Shown here piece after piece: positions 51,729 through 61,468 of a stretch of 64,000 bases of DNA. The translations under genes were made by a program, and so were the position numbers. The notes under the pieces were generated by a model that did no database searches, was not told where the DNA came from, and saw nothing but the letters and a program-made list of their open reading frames with translations. Every line of letters begins with the position of its first letter. Position 1 is the first letter of the stretch. Source of the stretch: an uncultured Lachnospiraceae bacterium (GTDB lineage: Bacteria; Bacillota; Clostridia; Lachnospirales; Lachnospiraceae); the NCBI GenBank assembly GCA_945913255.1, contig CAMEDC010000007.1, positions 39,593 to 103,592 of the forward strand, given 5' to 3'.

Positions 51729-54383
51729 TTAATTCAGCTGTCCTTCCAGCACCTTTGCAGCCTCTGTGATTGCTGCGGGAATTCCTGCCGGATTCTTACC
51801 GCCTGCCTGTGCCATACCGGGGCGTCCGCCACCGCCGCCTCCTACCAGTGCTGCAATTCCCTTAATCAGATTACCGGCATGAGCACCCTTTCCCTGAGCA
51901 CCGTCTGTTGCCATTGCAATCATATTAACCTTACCATCCTGCTCGGAGAGAAGGACTATAACACCTTCACCCAGCTTTTCCTTAAGCTGGTCTCCCAAAT
52001 CGCGCAAGCCATTCATATCCACGCCTGCAACACTTGTTGCAAGAAGCTTTACGCCCTTTATCTCCTGCACCTGATCCATAACATCTCCAAGCGCATCCTT
52101 AGCTGCCTTGGCCTTCAAAGATTCCAGTTCAGAGCTCAAGGCCTTCATCTCATGCATGACATGTTCGCATTTCTCTACCAGAGTTGCGGGGGTTGCCTTC
52201 AACGCCTTGCTTGCTGCCTCCACCGTTTTCTCCAGATTCTTATAGTAATTCATAACGCCATTGCCCGTCAGCGCTTCAATACGGCGTACGCCGGCAGCCA
52301 CACCGTTTTCAGACAGAATTTTTAGGGAACCGATGGCACCGGTATTTGACACATGGGTACCACCACAGAATTCCACAGAGAAATCTCCCATTCTCACCAC
52401 GCGGACAGTTTCACCGTACTTTTCTCCAAACAAAGCCATAGCGCCTGTCTTCTTGGCATCCTCAAGGCTCATAACCTCTGTCACAACAGAAAGATTTTCT
52501 GCAATCTTCTCATTGACAAGTGCTTCCACCTTGTCCAGTTCTTCCTGTGTCATCGGAGCAAAATGGCTGAAGTCAAATCTCAGTCTCTCGCCATCCACAT
52601 AAGATCCGGACTGTTCCACATGGCTTCCCAGCACCTCACGGAGCGCTTTCTGAAGCAGATGGGTTGCGCTGTGATTTTTACAGGTGTCAGCACGTTTTCC
52701 GGCATCCACAGTCAGGGTTGCCACATCGCCAACCTTAATCATACCTCTCGTAACAGTTCCGATATGTCCTACCTTACCGCCGAGCAGCTTTATGGTATCC
52801 GTTACCCGGAAGCTGCCGTCCGCAGTGGTAATCACACCGGTATCCGCATTCTGTCCGCCCATGGTGGCATAGAAAGGAGTCTCTTCCACAATAATGGTTC
52901 CGACCTGTCCGTCCGTCAGGGCTTCCACAAGCTCAGTCTCCGTTGTAAGAACCGTAATTTTTGAATTATGCTGCAATCTGTCATATCCCACAAACTGGGT
53001 GGTAATAGCAGGATCAATGGACTCATACACCGTCACATCGGCACCCATGTAGTTTGTAACCTTACGAGCCTTACGAGCCTTTTCCTTCTGCTGCTGCATG
53101 CAGACACCAAATCCTGCTTCGTCGAGACTTAAGCCCTTTTCTGCAAGGATTTCTTCCGTAAGGTCAATGGGAAAGCCGTAAGTATCATACAGTTTAAAGG
53201 CATTTTCACCGGAAAGTTCGGTCTTGCCGGAAGCTTTCATCTCTTCTTCCATCTGCGTCAGAATGCTTAAGCCCTGGTCGATGGTCTTATCGAATTTATC
53301 CTCTTCCTGGGTCAGAACATTCAGGATAAATGCCTTCTTCTCCTCCAGTTCAGGATATCCGTCTTTACATTCATTGATTACGGTTTCGCTTAAGTTCGCC
53401 ATGAACTTTCCGTTGATTCCCAGTAATCTGCCATGTCTTGCAGCACGGCGAATCAGACGACGGAGTACATAGCCGCGCCCCTCATTGGAAGGCATAATGC
53501 CGTCACTGATCATAAAGGTAGTGGAACGGATATGGTCGGTTATCAGACGGATGGATACATCGGTTGCCTCATCTTTCTGGTACTCCACACCCGCAATCTC
53601 ACAGATACGGTCACGAATTGCCTTCATGGTATCAATATCGAAAACAGAATCCACATCCTGTACAACCACTGCAAGACGCTCCAGTCCCATACCGGTATCA
53701 ATATTTTTCTGGGAAAGCTCTGTATAGTTTCCATGGCCATCGTTATCAAACTGTGTAAACACATTGTTCCAGACTTCCATGAATCTGTCGCAATCACAGC
53801 CTACCTTACAGTCGGGCTTGCCGCAGCCGTACTTGATACCTCTGTCGTAATAAATTTCGGAACAAGGACCGCAGGGACCTGCGCCGTGCTCCCAGAAGTT
53901 GTCACAGTCACCGTTCTCATCGCGATAGAAACGGGTAATCTTCTCCCCGGGCACACCGATTTCCTTTGTCCAGATATCGTATGCCTCATCATCCTCACAA
54001 TAGATGGAAGGATAGAGTCTGTCGGGATCCATTCCCACGACTTTTGTCAGGAACTCCCAGCTCCATGCAATCGCCTCATGCTTGAAATAGTCACCAAAGG
54101 AGAAATTCCCCAGCATCTCAAAGAAGGTCAGATGGCGAGCTGTCTTACCTACGTTTTCAATATCACCGGTACGCACACACTTCTGGCAGGTTGTCACTCT
54201 CCGTCTCGGAGGGATTTCCTGTCCGGTAAAGTAAGGCTTTAAGGGAGCCATACCGGAATTGATAATCAAAAGGCTGTTGTCGTTATGCGGCACCAGCGAA
54301 AAACTCTTCATTTTCAAATGTCCCTTGCTCTCGAAAAAGTCGAGATACATTCTTCTTAATTCGTTTACACCATAAGCTTTCAT
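51729..54383 (-). CDS. alaS: Alanyl-tRNA synthetase
   Basis: Charges tRNA-Ala and edits mischarged Ser/Gly. 884 residues: class II catalytic domain (about 1-240, with FFESKGHLKMKSFSLVP and MAPLKPYF), tRNA-recognition helices to about 460, the editing domain with the zinc motif HSATHLL (about 570) and EFCGGTHVSNTG (about 670), and a C-terminal C-Ala domain ending in the Gly-rich GGGGGGRPGMAQAGG. ATG 54383 follows AGGAAGG; 30 upstream in-frame codons are excluded. No T-box is present in the 128-base gap to the Hsp70 gene, unlike leuS and pheS. Confidence 0.97.
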   Translation of the reverse strand: MKAYGVNELRRMYLDFFESKGHLKMKSFSLVPHNDNSLLIINSGMAPLKPYFTGQEIPPRRRVTTCQKCVRTGDIENVGKTARHLTFFEMLGNFSFGDYFKHEAIAWSWEFLTKVVGMDPDRLYPSIYCEDDEAYDIWTKEIGVPGEKITRFYRDENGDCDNFWEHGAGPCGPCSEIYYDRGIKYGCGKPDCKVGCDCDRFMEVWNNVFTQFDNDGHGNYTELSQKNIDTGMGLERLAVVVQDVDSVFDIDTMKAIRDRICEIAGVEYQKDEATDVSIRLITDHIRSTTFMISDGIMPSNEGRGYVLRRLIRRAARHGRLLGINGKFMANLSETVINECKDGYPELEEKKAFILNVLTQEEDKFDKTIDQGLSILTQMEEEMKASGKTELSGENAFKLYDTYGFPIDLTEEILAEKGLSLDEAGFGVCMQQQKEKARKARKVTNYMGADVTVYESIDPAITTQFVGYDRLQHNSKITVLTTETELVEALTDGQVGTIIVEETPFYATMGGQNADTGVITTADGSFRVTDTIKLLGGKVGHIGTVTRGMIKVGDVATLTVDAGKRADTCKNHSATHLLQKALREVLGSHVEQSGSYVDGERLRFDFSHFAPMTQEELDKVEALVNEKIAENLSVVTEVMSLEDAKKTGAMALFGEKYGETVRVVRMGDFSVEFCGGTHVSNTGAIGSLKILSENGVAAGVRRIEALTGNGVMNYYKNLEKTVEAASKALKATPATLVEKCEHVMHEMKALSSELESLKAKAAKDALGDVMDQVQEIKGVKLLATSVAGVDMNGLRDLGDQLKEKLGEGVIVLLSEQDGKVNMIAMATDGAQGKGAHAGNLIKGIAALVGGGGGGRPGMAQAGGKNPAGIPAAITEAAKVLEGQLN

Positions 54384-54471
54384 GGTCTTTTCCTTCCTAT
54401 TCTCTAAATGACAGTGCCGCAAAAATCGCAGCCGCGTATATCGTATCACTTTTTTTTGCGTTTGTATAGTC

Positions 54472-54501
54472 AAAAATAATTTGTCCTGTAAACAGACAAA
54501 A
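54472..54501 (-). terminator. Terminator after the HscC-like gene
   Basis: Minus-strand TTTGTC-TGTTTACAG-GACAAA followed by TTATTTTT. The stem is short and A+T-rich, so the call is moderate. Confidence 0.55.
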
Positions 54502-54511
54502 CTATGCTGCT

Positions 54512-56197
54512 TTATTCGTCCTCTTCCTCCAGCACATCGTTCAGGGCATCACGGCTCTCTATGATTTCGTCATGGTCTCCTTTCTTCAGTGCTGCCTCAA
54601 AGGCGGTTATATAGCGATCCAGTTTTTTTCTCCTGTCACCCAGGGCTTCCTCATACATTCTCTCCGCCCGCAGAAGCACAAGCCTGTTTTCCTCGTAGTC
54701 TCTCGGCTGGATTTTCAGATACGACAATTCCTCCATGCGTTTCTGAATCTCCTCATCAGTCATTTGGTTATCCTGCCCCTTAATAATCATCTTCCGACTT
54801 TCACCCGTAGAGACTACGGTAATCTCGACCTCCAGAAGCGAATTAATATCGTAGGTATAGGTCACGTCAACCGATTCCTGTCCTTTTGGTCCCTTCGGTA
54901 CCTCAATCTCCAGTTCCCCCAGATAAAGATTGTTTCTGGCAAATCGGCTTTCTCCCTGAAGCACTTTTACGCGTACCGATGTCTGATTGTCCCTCGCCGT
55001 ATAAAGCCGTTCCGTATGACTTGCAGGAATCACCGTATTCCGCTCAATGATGGGGCAAAATCTCCCATCTTCTAACTTCCCTTCATCATATTCCACAACA
55101 ACCTCGGTTCCCAGTGTAAATGAGCAGACATCCGTCAGGATGACTTCTTTTACCTCTTCCCGCCGTTCTTTCATGGCTGCCTGCACCGCTGTGCCCAACG
55201 CCACTGCCTCATCGGGATTCATTTTCGTATCCGGGAATTTACGGAACAATCGTATCAGGAAGTCACGCACGATGGAAAGTCTTGTTGCACCGCCAATCAG
55301 CAGAACCTCGTCAATATCCCCCAGCTTTAGCCCTGCATCCGAAAGACTCTTTTTCACCGGTTCCCTGATTTTCATCAACAGTTCTTCGCAGGCCTCTTCA
55401 TATTCCTTATAGGAAATGGCCTCTTCCAAAGTCTCCTCTTTGTACAGGAAGGTCATTGTAACTTCCGTATTATCGCTGATAGCACACTTTGCCTTTTCGG
55501 CCTGACGGTAAAGCCTTACCTGCTCCTTTTCCGTAAGGCCGGAAATCTGCAGTTTTGCTTTCTGCAAAAAAAGCTTTGCCATTACTTCTGTAAAGTCTTC
55601 ACCGCCAAGGTAGTTGTCTCCTGCCACTGCTCGAACCTCAAGAATGTTGTGATACAATTCCAGTATGGAGACATCAAAGGTACCACCGCCAAGGTCAAAC
55701 ACCAGAAATCTGGTATCCTGCGTTTTATCATAAAGTCCGTACGCCACAGCTGCCGCAGTAGGCTCCGAAATCATTCTGTCTACCTTCAGTCCTGCCAGCT
55801 CGCCGGCGCGCTTGGTTGCCTTTCTGCGTTTGTCGTCAAAATAGGCAGGTACGCTGATAACCGCCTCTGTAATCTCCTCTCCGAGGTAACTCTCCGCATC
55901 TTCCTTCAGGGAACGCAGCACCATACTGGAAAGCTCCTCCGGTTTAAAATGTCTTCCGCTTAAGACATACTCCCGCTCCGTTCCCATACTGCGTTTAAAG
56001 GTCTGTGCCACAGAGTCCGGATAAAGGCTCATGCGCTCCTTCGCCGTCTCCCCCACATAGACATTTCCTTCTTCATCCACACTGACAACAGAAGGTGTCA
56101 GATTCTTACCCAGTCTGTTGGGGATAATTTTAGGTCCATCCTCGGTAAAACAGGCAATCAGACTATTTGTTGTGCCTAAATCAATTCCTACTATCAT
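54512..56197 (-). CDS. hscC: HscC-like Hsp70 chaperone
   Basis: A 561-residue Hsp70, about 50 residues shorter than DnaK and matching the HscC class in size. The nucleotide-binding domain has VGIDLGTTNSLIACF (about 3-17), FLVFDLGGGTFDVSIL (about 183-198), and LLIGGATRLSIV (about 305). The substrate domain is recognisable (NNLYLGELEIEVP, YDINSLLEVEI) and the lid is reduced. ATG 56197 follows AGAGG. It lies 84 bases downstream of a J-like/TPR protein gene, the arrangement seen for HscC and its J-partners in E. coli. No grpE is nearby, and the canonical dnaK operon is not in the window. Confidence 0.85.
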   Translation of the reverse strand: MIVGIDLGTTNSLIACFTEDGPKIIPNRLGKNLTPSVVSVDEEGNVYVGETAKERMSLYPDSVAQTFKRSMGTEREYVLSGRHFKPEELSSMVLRSLKEDAESYLGEEITEAVISVPAYFDDKRRKATKRAGELAGLKVDRMISEPTAAAVAYGLYDKTQDTRFLVFDLGGGTFDVSILELYHNILEVRAVAGDNYLGGEDFTEVMAKLFLQKAKLQISGLTEKEQVRLYRQAEKAKCAISDNTEVTMTFLYKEETLEEAISYKEYEEACEELLMKIREPVKKSLSDAGLKLGDIDEVLLIGGATRLSIVRDFLIRLFRKFPDTKMNPDEAVALGTAVQAAMKERREEVKEVILTDVCSFTLGTEVVVEYDEGKLEDGRFCPIIERNTVIPASHTERLYTARDNQTSVRVKVLQGESRFARNNLYLGELEIEVPKGPKGQESVDVTYTYDINSLLEVEITVVSTGESRKMIIKGQDNQMTDEEIQKRMEELSYLKIQPRDYEENRLVLLRAERMYEEALGDRRKKLDRYITAFEAALKKGDHDEIIESRDALNDVLEEEDE

Positions 56198-56281
56198 TGA
56201 TATCCTCTTTCTTTTTTCAGCCCATTCCATTCAGGATCACTGCCGGTTCATGTCTCCGTCACCTCATCCTGTTTTTTATAT

Positions 56282-59251
56282 TCATTCGCCGAATATGGTA
56301 TGTTTTATGGCAAGCATATACTCATCCGCAGCCTGGATTTCCAAATTGCGTTCCAGACGTTCCTTCGCTTCCTCTCTCTTTTTCTGACGGAGCAGAAAAA
56401 GAATGCGAATCCCTTCAATTTCCCGGCAGACTGCGCTGGTACAATGATAGCAGATTCCGCAGACTTCTTCCTTGTCAAGCAGTGTCCGGATTACTTCATC
56501 GGAAGCGGTGTACCATACCGCCAATATTTCTATCTGCAAATGGGACTTTCCGCTGTTAAAATATCTGTCCCTTTCCGCATATTTTTCCTCAGTCAGAAAT
56601 TTTTTCAGTCTTGCCGCATATCTTGCACCTTTTCTATCGTTTCCACAGACAATGCAGGCAAATACCGCATCCGCAATCTTGCCTTCCATATTTTCATCGG
56701 AACCGCTTTTCACCGCCTTATGGAATGCCTTCACAGCCGCCTTCGGTTTTCCGAAGACAAGTTCCATCCATCCTCTGCTGCTGTAATGCTCCAGAATATC
56801 CTTTTTGGAACCTGCCAAGTTCTTTTCCCGCAATTGCAATTCTTCCGAAAGCTTATCCTCTTGTCCTGATTTTAAATACAAGTCCGACAGTTTTTCGCTT
56901 CGTTTTTTCTCATCCTTTTCATAGGTTGTCCTGTAAATTTTCTCTGCTTTATCATACTCCCCTGCATTCAGAAAAGCGTCAGCCAGACTGTCTCCAAACC
57001 AGGTTCCGATCTTCTCCCCATTGCCCTTTTCCTGCATTATTCTCTCATACTGCCTGTATGCAGCAACAGCACGTTCATAATCTCCCAGCAACATATAGAT
57101 ATCAGCCATATCCGTATAAATTGTCGGAGACATGTCCTTATCCATATACAGTATTGCTTTTTTGATACAGACCAGCGCATTTTCATAATCTCCCATATAT
57201 TTATAAGTAAAGCTCAGTCCATTAAATGCATATGGATTGGAAGGGCTTAAGGAAAGTGCCTTTTCAAAACATTCTTTTGCCTCTTCATAATGATGCGCTG
57301 CTCTGTGAAATATAGCAAGTTCCACCAGCATATAACTGTCCGGATAGTTGTATACATATTCCAGCAGTCTGGGGAGTCCCTGCTCATAAAAAGGAAGTTT
57401 TCCCTTCTCCACCTGTTTGCGGAAATCCTCACGAAAAGTCTTCAGCTTTCCGTTCAACCGGTCAACATCCATTGGCTTATGCGTACTCAGATAGCGATAG
57501 GCATCCAGAATCACGCTTTTGACATCATTTTTCTTTGCATCTTCCAACACCTTCTCCAGGTCATCCGGTCGTTGCAGATCAAGGTATACTTTTGCCACAT
57601 ACTCATACGCTCTGGCATACCCCGGGAAATTCCGAATACATTGTGTAGCACTTCTCACAACACCGCCGGCATCAAGCTGCCTGCGGTAAACTTCAAGAGA
57701 ATTTGCATAGGCAGCAAAAACCTGATATTCATTTACCAGCCTGTCAGCCAGTTCCAGACTCTTTTCATACTCCTTCAGTTCCGTATACAGCTGAGACAAT
57801 TCCAACAGTACACCTATATCTTTCATGGAACCGTCAAGGATACTTTCTCCTTCTCTGACAGCCTTTGTCCAATTTTCCGTTTCCCGAAAGCCAAGATTGT
57901 GATAGCATTGCATGCGAATCAAGTGTGCCTGCCTGATGCGATCTAAATCCTTATCCTTCTCTTCGCCTTCCTCACAGATGATTTTCTTCTCCAGAGCAGC
58001 CTGCCAGCTCTCAGTCATAAGAATGGAATCCTCGTATTCAGCTTCCTCTACATAAAGCTTTGCCATCAGCCCCGCCCATTCCGCCTCTTTCTCAGGAGGC
58101 AGCTGTTTTTCCAGAGTTACTGCAAGCCGAATTCCTTTTGCTATCTTACCGTCCTGCAGATAGCACCAGCAGAGCTCCAAAGCAGTTTCCCAGCCATGCT
58201 TCTCCCGATACTCTCTTTCCAGATCTTTCTCAATTTTTGCATTTACTTTGGTCAAAAGCTTTAGGAACGCATCATCTCCACCAGCAGCCAGTACTTTCTC
58301 TGCGCATTTTTTGGCCTCCTTGTATTCTCCCTGTTCATAGTGCCACTCCGTCAGTCGCAGATTTGCCATATAGTGAGAATCGTTTTCCGCCTTCAGTTCC
58401 TGATATATTTGCGATGCTCTTGCTCGATAATCTGTCCTCTTTTCGGAATTTCTCCAGAGTAATTCCGCCGCATTGTAACAAATCATGGAATCCTTCGGAT
58501 ATCTTGAACGCAGTTTTTCCAGATGTTCTACCGCTTCTTCTGTCTTGCCCTGCTTTTCATATAAATCCGCACGGCAGATTTCCATCACCGGATGATAAAT
58601 ATGTAATTGATCTGCCTGCCGTATGCAGTCAGCTGCCTGTTCCAGATTGCCTTCCTGCATTGCCTGCCAGCACCGATCGTAATACTGCAGGAACAAATCA
58701 TAAGGTGCATCCTCTGCTCCCTCAAACTGTTCAAACTCCACATCCTCGCCACGTTCGCACTTATTTACAATAAAACGGATAAAATCTGCCGGAAAATGTT
58801 CCCGCAAATCTTTTGCACCTTTTACAATACCCAGCTTTTCATCCAAAAGCTTCCATATCGCGGTGGGAAGCTTAAAATGTGACATCAGAAACACAAGCAG
58901 TTTTTCTCTGCAGTTTTCCTCATCTTCCAGGGACACGAAACAGTCGTCCTCAAAAAGTTTCTTCCAAAGAGCTACATCTTGCCTGCAACGGATATTACCA
59001 TAAATTTCAGCTGCTCTTTCCACCCAGCGGCCGGAGGGAGTCTCGTCTTTCTTTTGCTCTTCCTGCTCTGACTCTTCCGGTTGTTTTGCCAGCCTGCAAG
59101 CCTCTTCATAAGCCGCGCGTAGCCGTTTAAACCCTTCAGGATTGTCCTCCGGGTTTGTCACTGCCAGTTTTTCACGATAAGCATTCTTGATCAGATGTTC
59201 GTCCTTTGTATATTCAATTCCCAATATCTGAAATATTTCTATCTTGTCCAC
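56282..59251 (-). CDS. J-like domain and TPR-repeat protein lacking the HPD motif
   Basis: A 989-residue protein. The N-terminal 60 residues align with a J-domain (IFQILGIEYTKDEHLIKNAY, then FKRLRAAYEEA), but where HPD is expected the sequence is VTNPEDN, i.e. Asn-Pro-Glu. The rest is helical repeats of TPR type from about 170 to 900, clearest at PSNPYAFNGLSFTYKYMGDYENALVCI and SPTIYTDMADIYMLLGDYERAVAAY. A C-terminal Cys group (CGICYHCTSAVC) may bind metal. HPD normally triggers Hsp70 ATP hydrolysis, so this partner of the adjacent HscC-like gene may use an altered contact. GTG 59251 follows GGGGAG; GTG 59275 is an alternative. The glyS terminator lies just upstream. Confidence 0.8.
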   Translation of the reverse strand: MDKIEIFQILGIEYTKDEHLIKNAYREKLAVTNPEDNPEGFKRLRAAYEEACRLAKQPEESEQEEQKKDETPSGRWVERAAEIYGNIRCRQDVALWKKLFEDDCFVSLEDEENCREKLLVFLMSHFKLPTAIWKLLDEKLGIVKGAKDLREHFPADFIRFIVNKCERGEDVEFEQFEGAEDAPYDLFLQYYDRCWQAMQEGNLEQAADCIRQADQLHIYHPVMEICRADLYEKQGKTEEAVEHLEKLRSRYPKDSMICYNAAELLWRNSEKRTDYRARASQIYQELKAENDSHYMANLRLTEWHYEQGEYKEAKKCAEKVLAAGGDDAFLKLLTKVNAKIEKDLEREYREKHGWETALELCWCYLQDGKIAKGIRLAVTLEKQLPPEKEAEWAGLMAKLYVEEAEYEDSILMTESWQAALEKKIICEEGEEKDKDLDRIRQAHLIRMQCYHNLGFRETENWTKAVREGESILDGSMKDIGVLLELSQLYTELKEYEKSLELADRLVNEYQVFAAYANSLEVYRRQLDAGGVVRSATQCIRNFPGYARAYEYVAKVYLDLQRPDDLEKVLEDAKKNDVKSVILDAYRYLSTHKPMDVDRLNGKLKTFREDFRKQVEKGKLPFYEQGLPRLLEYVYNYPDSYMLVELAIFHRAAHHYEEAKECFEKALSLSPSNPYAFNGLSFTYKYMGDYENALVCIKKAILYMDKDMSPTIYTDMADIYMLLGDYERAVAAYRQYERIMQEKGNGEKIGTWFGDSLADAFLNAGEYDKAEKIYRTTYEKDEKKRSEKLSDLYLKSGQEDKLSEELQLREKNLAGSKKDILEHYSSRGWMELVFGKPKAAVKAFHKAVKSGSDENMEGKIADAVFACIVCGNDRKGARYAARLKKFLTEEKYAERDRYFNSGKSHLQIEILAVWYTASDEVIRTLLDKEEVCGICYHCTSAVCREIEGIRILFLLRQKKREEAKERLERNLEIQAADEYMLAIKHTIFGE

Positions 59252-59284
59252 AGATTTCCGCTCCCCGTAATGCACTCAGGTATC

Positions 59285-59316
59285 TAAAAGGAGCAGAAGA
59301 ATTCTTCTGCTCCTTT
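59285..59316. terminator. Terminator of glyS
   Basis: Perfect palindrome GGAGCAGAAG-AATT-CTTCTGCTCC with AAA before and TTTT after on the minus strand, 15 bases past glyS. Confidence 0.88.
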
Positions 59317-59331
59317 GGTCAGCTTTCATTA

Positions 59332-60720
59332 CTAAAAGGTAAACTTGTCAGCAAAGTAAGCATCCAACTGATCAATTGCCACTCTCTCCTGTTCCATGGA
59401 GTCTCTGAAACGAACCGTCACGCATCCGTCTGTCTCAGACTCAAAGTCATAAGTCACACAGAAGGGCGTACCGATTTCGTCCTGACGACGGTATCTCTTA
59501 CCTATATTTCCTCTGTCATCGAACTCACAGTTATATTTTTTCGAAAGGGAGGCATAAATCTTTTCAGCGCCCTCATTCAGCTTCTTTGAAAGAGGCAGAA
59601 CACCAATCTTGACAGGTGCAAGCGCAGGATGGAAACGAAGCACCGTACGCATGTCGCCGCCTTCCAGTTCCTCTTCATCGTATGCCGCACAGAGGAAAGC
59701 AAGAACAACGCGGTCTGCTCCGAGAGAAGGCTCAATCACATAAGGTATGTATTTCTCCTTCTTTTCATCATCAAAATAGGTCATATCCTCTCCGGAGGTA
59801 TTGGCATGCTGAGTCAGGTCATAATCCGTTCTGTCAGCAATACCCCACAGTTCGCCCCAGCCGAAGGGGAACAGGAATTCAATATCTGTGGTTCCCTTAC
59901 TGTAGAAGCAAAGTTCCTCCGGGCTGTGATCGCGCAGTCGCATTTCATCCTCTTTTATGCCAAGTGAAAGCAGCCAGTCACGGCAGAATGCCCTCCAATA
60001 CTGGAACCACTCCAGATCCGTTCCGGGCTCACAGAAGAATTCCAGCTCCATCTGCTCAAACTCTCTGGTACGGAAGGTAAAGTTTCCGGGTGTGATTTCA
60101 TTTCTGAAAGATTTTCCAATCTGACCGATACCAAAAGGAATTTTCTTACGGGAAGTTCTCTGTACATTCTTGAAGTTTACAAAAATACCCTGTGCTGTCT
60201 CGGGACGAAGATATACAACACTCTTTGCATCCTCTGTAACACCCTGAAAAGTCTTGAACATCAGGTTGAACTGACGAATATCTGTAAAGTTGTGTTTACC
60301 GCAGGAAGGACAGGGAATATTGTGCTCCTCGATGAAATTCTTCATCTGCTCCTGACTCCAGGCATCAACACTCTCCGCCAGCTCAATATTGTTCTCCGCG
60401 CAGAAATCTTCAATCAGTTTATCCGCCCGGAAACGCTCATGGCATTCCTTACAATCCATCAGTGGATCTGAAAATCCGCCCAAATGACCGCTGGCCACCC
60501 AGGTCTGCGGATTCATCAGTATTGCGCAGTCAACACCAACGTTGTAGGGATTTTCCTGCACAAATTTCTGCCACCATGCCTTTTTTACATTGTTTTTCAG
60601 TTCAACACCAAGATTGCCGTAATCCCATGTGTTGGCAAGTCCGCCGTATATCTCGGAGCCGGGATATACGAATCCCCTCGCTTTTGCCAGTGCTACGATT
60701 TTGTCCATTGTTTTTTCCAT
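59332..60720 (-). CDS. glyS: Glycyl-tRNA synthetase (homodimeric class II)
   Basis: Charges tRNA-Gly. 462 residues, the single-chain dimeric form rather than alpha-beta GlyQ/GlyS. Motifs: [20 protein letters not shown] at the start, a zinc-type [12 protein letters not shown] region and CPSCGKHNF near 150, motif 2 [13 protein letters not shown] near 210, motif 3 [10 protein letters not shown] near 335, and an anticodon-binding domain from about 365. ATG 60720 follows GTGAGG. There is no T-box in the 33-base gap upstream. It ends the era-yqzL-recO-lipoprotein-glyS run, a common Firmicutes order. Confidence 0.97.
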   Translation of the reverse strand: MEKTMDKIVALAKARGFVYPGSEIYGGLANTWDYGNLGVELKNNVKKAWWQKFVQENPYNVGVDCAILMNPQTWVASGHLGGFSDPLMDCKECHERFRADKLIEDFCAENNIELAESVDAWSQEQMKNFIEEHNIPCPSCGKHNFTDIRQFNLMFKTFQGVTEDAKSVVYLRPETAQGIFVNFKNVQRTSRKKIPFGIGQIGKSFRNEITPGNFTFRTREFEQMELEFFCEPGTDLEWFQYWRAFCRDWLLSLGIKEDEMRLRDHSPEELCFYSKGTTDIEFLFPFGWGELWGIADRTDYDLTQHANTSGEDMTYFDDEKKEKYIPYVIEPSLGADRVVLAFLCAAYDEEELEGGDMRTVLRFHPALAPVKIGVLPLSKKLNEGAEKIYASLSKKYNCEFDDRGNIGKRYRRQDEIGTPFCVTYDFESETDGCVTVRFRDSMEQERVAIDQLDAYFADKFTF

Positions 60721-60753
60721 GATTTTCCTCACAATCTGCCGGATTAACGGCTC

Positions 60754-61362
60754 TTATTTCATTAAAATATAGACAAGCCCATCCGCCTGAGCGGCGGCTA
60801 CACTTCCATCCTCATTGACAGCAGCCCCTTCGCTGATATAGATTACCTTTCCCGGGCAATAAATATCCGCATCTGCGTCCGTGATAATCATCTTTCTGTC
60901 ACCATCCTGTTTTAGCTGTTCTTCCGTCATTGTCGAACCATCCCTGACGCTCTTTAGGGTGGCTCCCGAAAGATACCCTTCTTCCGCTGCCTCATTTACT
61001 GTACCGAAAAAAAGTTTTCCCTCATTGAATTCCGTGTAGGTTTCCCAGGAATCAAATTGATAGGTCAGTTTAATCCGTGAATTGTCTAACAGTTCCGCCT
61101 GCTCTACGACTACCGGTTTTTCATCCGAAGACAGTTTTGATGAATTAAACTCTTCCGCTTCTTCCTTTGCCATAGTCATCAATTCGGACATATCATAATA
61201 GGTTTTATCAAAGTCCGCTACCAAATGTGCTGTTATCTTTCCTTTTTCTGTCACAACAACGGTTGATGTCTCTATCGCTTCCGGCGCTTTAGCAGCACCA
61301 CACCCTGTCAGGCAGATTACTGCCATACAGCCCAAGGCTGCCAGCTGTTTTCTTTTTTTCAT
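60754..61362 (-). CDS. Predicted lipoprotein of unknown function
   Basis: A 202-residue protein with a lipoprotein signal (MKKRKQLAALGCMAVICLTGCG; lipobox LTGC, Cys 21). The mature part is mixed and acidic, with no recognised catalytic motif and no membrane segment. It resembles the small secreted lipoproteins found next to recO/glyS in Lachnospiraceae, but I do not recognise a named family. The ribosome site (GAAAGGCG) is modest. It lies 33 bases before glyS and 106 after recO, so it may belong to the same transcript. Confidence 0.8.
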   Translation of the reverse strand: MKKRKQLAALGCMAVICLTGCGAAKAPEAIETSTVVVTEKGKITAHLVADFDKTYYDMSELMTMAKEEAEEFNSSKLSSDEKPVVVEQAELLDNSRIKLTYQFDSWETYTEFNEGKLFFGTVNEAAEEGYLSGATLKSVRDGSTMTEEQLKQDGDRKMIITDADADIYCPGKVIYISEGAAVNEDGSVAAAQADGLVYILMK

Positions 61363-61468
61363 CTCTTTACCACGCCTTTCCCGGATCAGGTCTGAAAAGC
61401 TCCCGTCACAGTCTTTTCGGTTTCCAGACAGCTATGCCAAGTTATTGTATCAAAAACACTCTCCTTTT

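Noticed and set aside
54384..54511. T-box or other riboswitch before alaS
   Set aside because: No TGGNACCGCG-type core is present; the gap holds only a weak hairpin and an A-rich tract, with a TTGACT that lacks a clean -10.
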